Shown: positions 5,552-6,755 of the stretch, piece after piece
Position numbering within the stretch: the first letter of the stretch is position 1
Layout of the letters: every line of letters starts with the position of its first letter
Assembly: GCA_030598425.1 (NCBI GenBank)
Contig: JAUVPY010000147.1
Coordinates: 1-6,755, forward strand
DNA length: 6,755 bases
Source: Anaerolineae bacterium
Lineage (GTDB): Bacteria; Chloroflexota; Anaerolineae; 4572-78; NAK82
Direction: 5' to 3'
Notes under the pieces: generated by a model
What the model was told of the DNA's origin: nothing
Database searches by the model: none
The model's input: the letters and a program-made list of their open reading frames with translations, nothing else
Made by a program: the position numbers and the translations under genes

Positions 5552-5560
5552 ATATTAGCA
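5552..5560 (-). promoter_or_regulatory. Candidate extended -10 promoter for the MNT-HEPN-MEMO operon
   Basis: The minus strand reads TGCTAATAT, an extended -10 (TG, one base, then TAATAT), roughly 100 nt before the MNT ATG. The bases at the -35 distance match the consensus poorly. It is the best candidate in this gap, but AT-rich sequence here could produce it by chance. Confidence 0.35.
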
Positions 5561-5585
5561 CAAAAACAGGGTGGGCGAAAGAGGG

Positions 5586-6743
5586 TTATTGGATGGATTC
5601 CTGCAATTCGGCGATGTGGGCCCGGGCCTCGTCGGCTTCGGCCGAATCGGGCCTGAGCGCGATAAAGGCCTCAAATGCGGCAATGGCATCCGCAGGTCGA
5701 TTCAACGCAGTGTGGGCCAGGGCCAGGTTCCAGTGAGCCTCGGCCAGATCAGGTTCCAGCCGTATCGCGTTTTGGTATGCGTCAATTGCCTCGGCCATCT
5801 CCTCTTGTTCGGAGTGGGTCACCCCCAGGTAAAAGTAGGCCACCCCTGAGTCCGGGTCGCGCGTCGCCGCCTGGCGGAAGAATGACTCGGCGGCGGCCAG
5901 ATCTCCGTCCTCGACGGCACGTTGGCCACGGAAGATAAGGGATGAAGCCGAGTCCTGCTGGGCCGCCACTGCCAGGCTGGTGCCCGCAACCAACAACAGG
6001 ACCGCCACCCCCACCACCCACCAACGGGACCGGAGGCTGGTCCGGTCGGCCACGTGTGGATGTCCACGCTCGTCCACCTGCACCTCGTATTGGGGAGCCA
6101 GGAGCCATCCCAGTATGGCGCCGCTCGCCAGCCCGCCCAGGTGTGCCAGGTTGTCGATGCCCGGCACGGTGAAGCCCAACACCAGGTTGAAGCCGGCCAC
6201 CCCCAGGAGGCTGTACACACGCTGGCGCCCCCGTTCTCCGAATGTCTCGCGGTGGCGCCGGAAGTAAGCCACCATGACGCCCAGCAGTCCGAAGATAGCG
6301 CCCGATGCGCCCGCCGACAGGTTGGGCCCCAGGGCGAAGCTCACCAGCGAGCCGTACAGGCCGGCCAACAGGTAGATGGCCAGGAAGCGCGCGCTGCCGT
6401 AAACCCGCTCTACCTCAACCCCCAATACAAACAGAGCATAGCTGTTGAAGAAGAGGTGCATCGGCCCGATGTGCAAAAAGATTGAGGTCAGCAGTCGCCA
6501 TACCTGGCCTTGAGCGATGAGGGCGTTGGCTTTGGCCCCGAATCGGATCAGCACGGCCGTGTTGGTGGACCCACCGGCGACAGTCATCGCTAGAAATACA
6601 AGCACGTTGATGGCCAGCAAGACGTAGGTGACCCGAGGCTGGGCCATCGGAAGGGATAGGTGTTGAGGTTGCTCGGCGGGGGGCGGGAGGGCGGCTTCCG
6701 GGGAGTCGGTCACAGGCTGATCTCGCGCTGCCAGACGCGGCAC
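5586..6743 (-). CDS. Rhomboid-family intramembrane serine protease with C-terminal TPR repeats
   Basis: Rhomboids cleave transmembrane substrates inside the membrane with a Ser-His dyad. Here S147 in GASGAIFG and H201 in NLAHLGG form the dyad, and H96 and N100 in HLFFN match the oxyanion-side residues of GlpG. Hydrophobic segments are near 39-57, 91-112, 117-138, 146-161, 176-192, 199-216 and 240-261. About three TPR units follow (265-366), with patterns such as AYFYLGVTHSEQEEMAEAIDAYQNAIRLEPD, giving a soluble protein-binding tail after the seventh membrane segment. The 385-residue length fits a rhomboid-TPR fusion. The listed start is a GTG at 6743, directly after an in-frame TGA at the window edge; it has no clear ribosome site. 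M33 (6647), just before the first membrane helix, is an equally plausible start, with the first 32 residues proline-rich and poorly conserved in appearance. Substrate unknown. Confidence 0.93.
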   Translation of the reverse strand: MPRLAARDQPVTDSPEAALPPPAEQPQHLSLPMAQPRVTYVLLAINVLVFLAMTVAGGSTNTAVLIRFGAKANALIAQGQVWRLLTSIFLHIGPMHLFFNSYALFVLGVEVERVYGSARFLAIYLLAGLYGSLVSFALGPNLSAGASGAIFGLLGVMVAYFRRHRETFGERGRQRVYSLLGVAGFNLVLGFTVPGIDNLAHLGGLASGAILGWLLAPQYEVQVDERGHPHVADRTSLRSRWWVVGVAVLLLVAGTSLAVAAQQDSASSLIFRGQRAVEDGDLAAAESFFRQAATRDPDSGVAYFYLGVTHSEQEEMAEAIDAYQNAIRLEPDLAEAHWNLALAHTALNRPADAIAAFEAFIALRPDSAEADEARAHIAELQESIQ

Positions 6744-6755
6744 TTCTCGGCGTCA

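Overview
All six protein-coding genes in this window lie on the minus strand. In their reading order, from high to low coordinates, they are: a rhomboid-TPR membrane protease; a minimal nucleotidyltransferase (MNT), a HEPN-domain protein and a MEMO-family protein joined in one overlapping operon; a small four-helix-bundle (S23/IVS-type) protein; and the primosomal helicase PriA. The GC-rich coding, the rhomboid fused to TPRs, the PriA with an expanded winged-helix region, and intergenic DNA full of short degenerate repeats suggest a member of the Chloroflexota (Anaerolineae-like). This is inference from recalled family traits; there is no rRNA or other marker gene to confirm it.

Region by region: bases 1-60 hold a minus-strand sigma-A promoter (TTGACT, 17-nt spacer, TATGAT) followed by half of a CIRCE operator cut by the window edge, so a heat-shock gene under HrcA control should lie just to the left. 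Bases 72-226 hold a 142-bp near-palindrome built from two inverted REP-like units, flanked by TTATAG copies, abutting the priA stop codon. priA fills 221-3325; two tandem-repeat arrays (an 8-mer and a 16-mer) are translated in frame as an apparent insertion just before its Walker A motif. Between priA and the MEMO gene there is only a four-helix-bundle gene (3400-3750) framed on both sides by arrays of CTGNNNN heptamers in inverted orientation. The arrays reach into both neighbours, supplying the priA start codon and the MEMO stop codon. Bases 3853-5453 hold the MNT-HEPN-MEMO operon, with two 20-nt overlaps, each having a strong Shine-Dalgarno sequence inside the upstream gene. Another degenerate 8-mer array and a weak promoter candidate separate it from the rhomboid gene, whose GTG start lies 12 bases from the right edge.

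The genes are not one pathway. PriA and the rhomboid are housekeeping or membrane functions; the MNT-HEPN pair resembles a toxin-antitoxin module to which a MEMO gene has been coupled. The most interesting signal is the S23 gene enclosed by inverted heptamer arrays, which looks like a small mobile or domesticated cassette, together with the same style of repeat DNA invading the coding sequence of an essential-type helicase.
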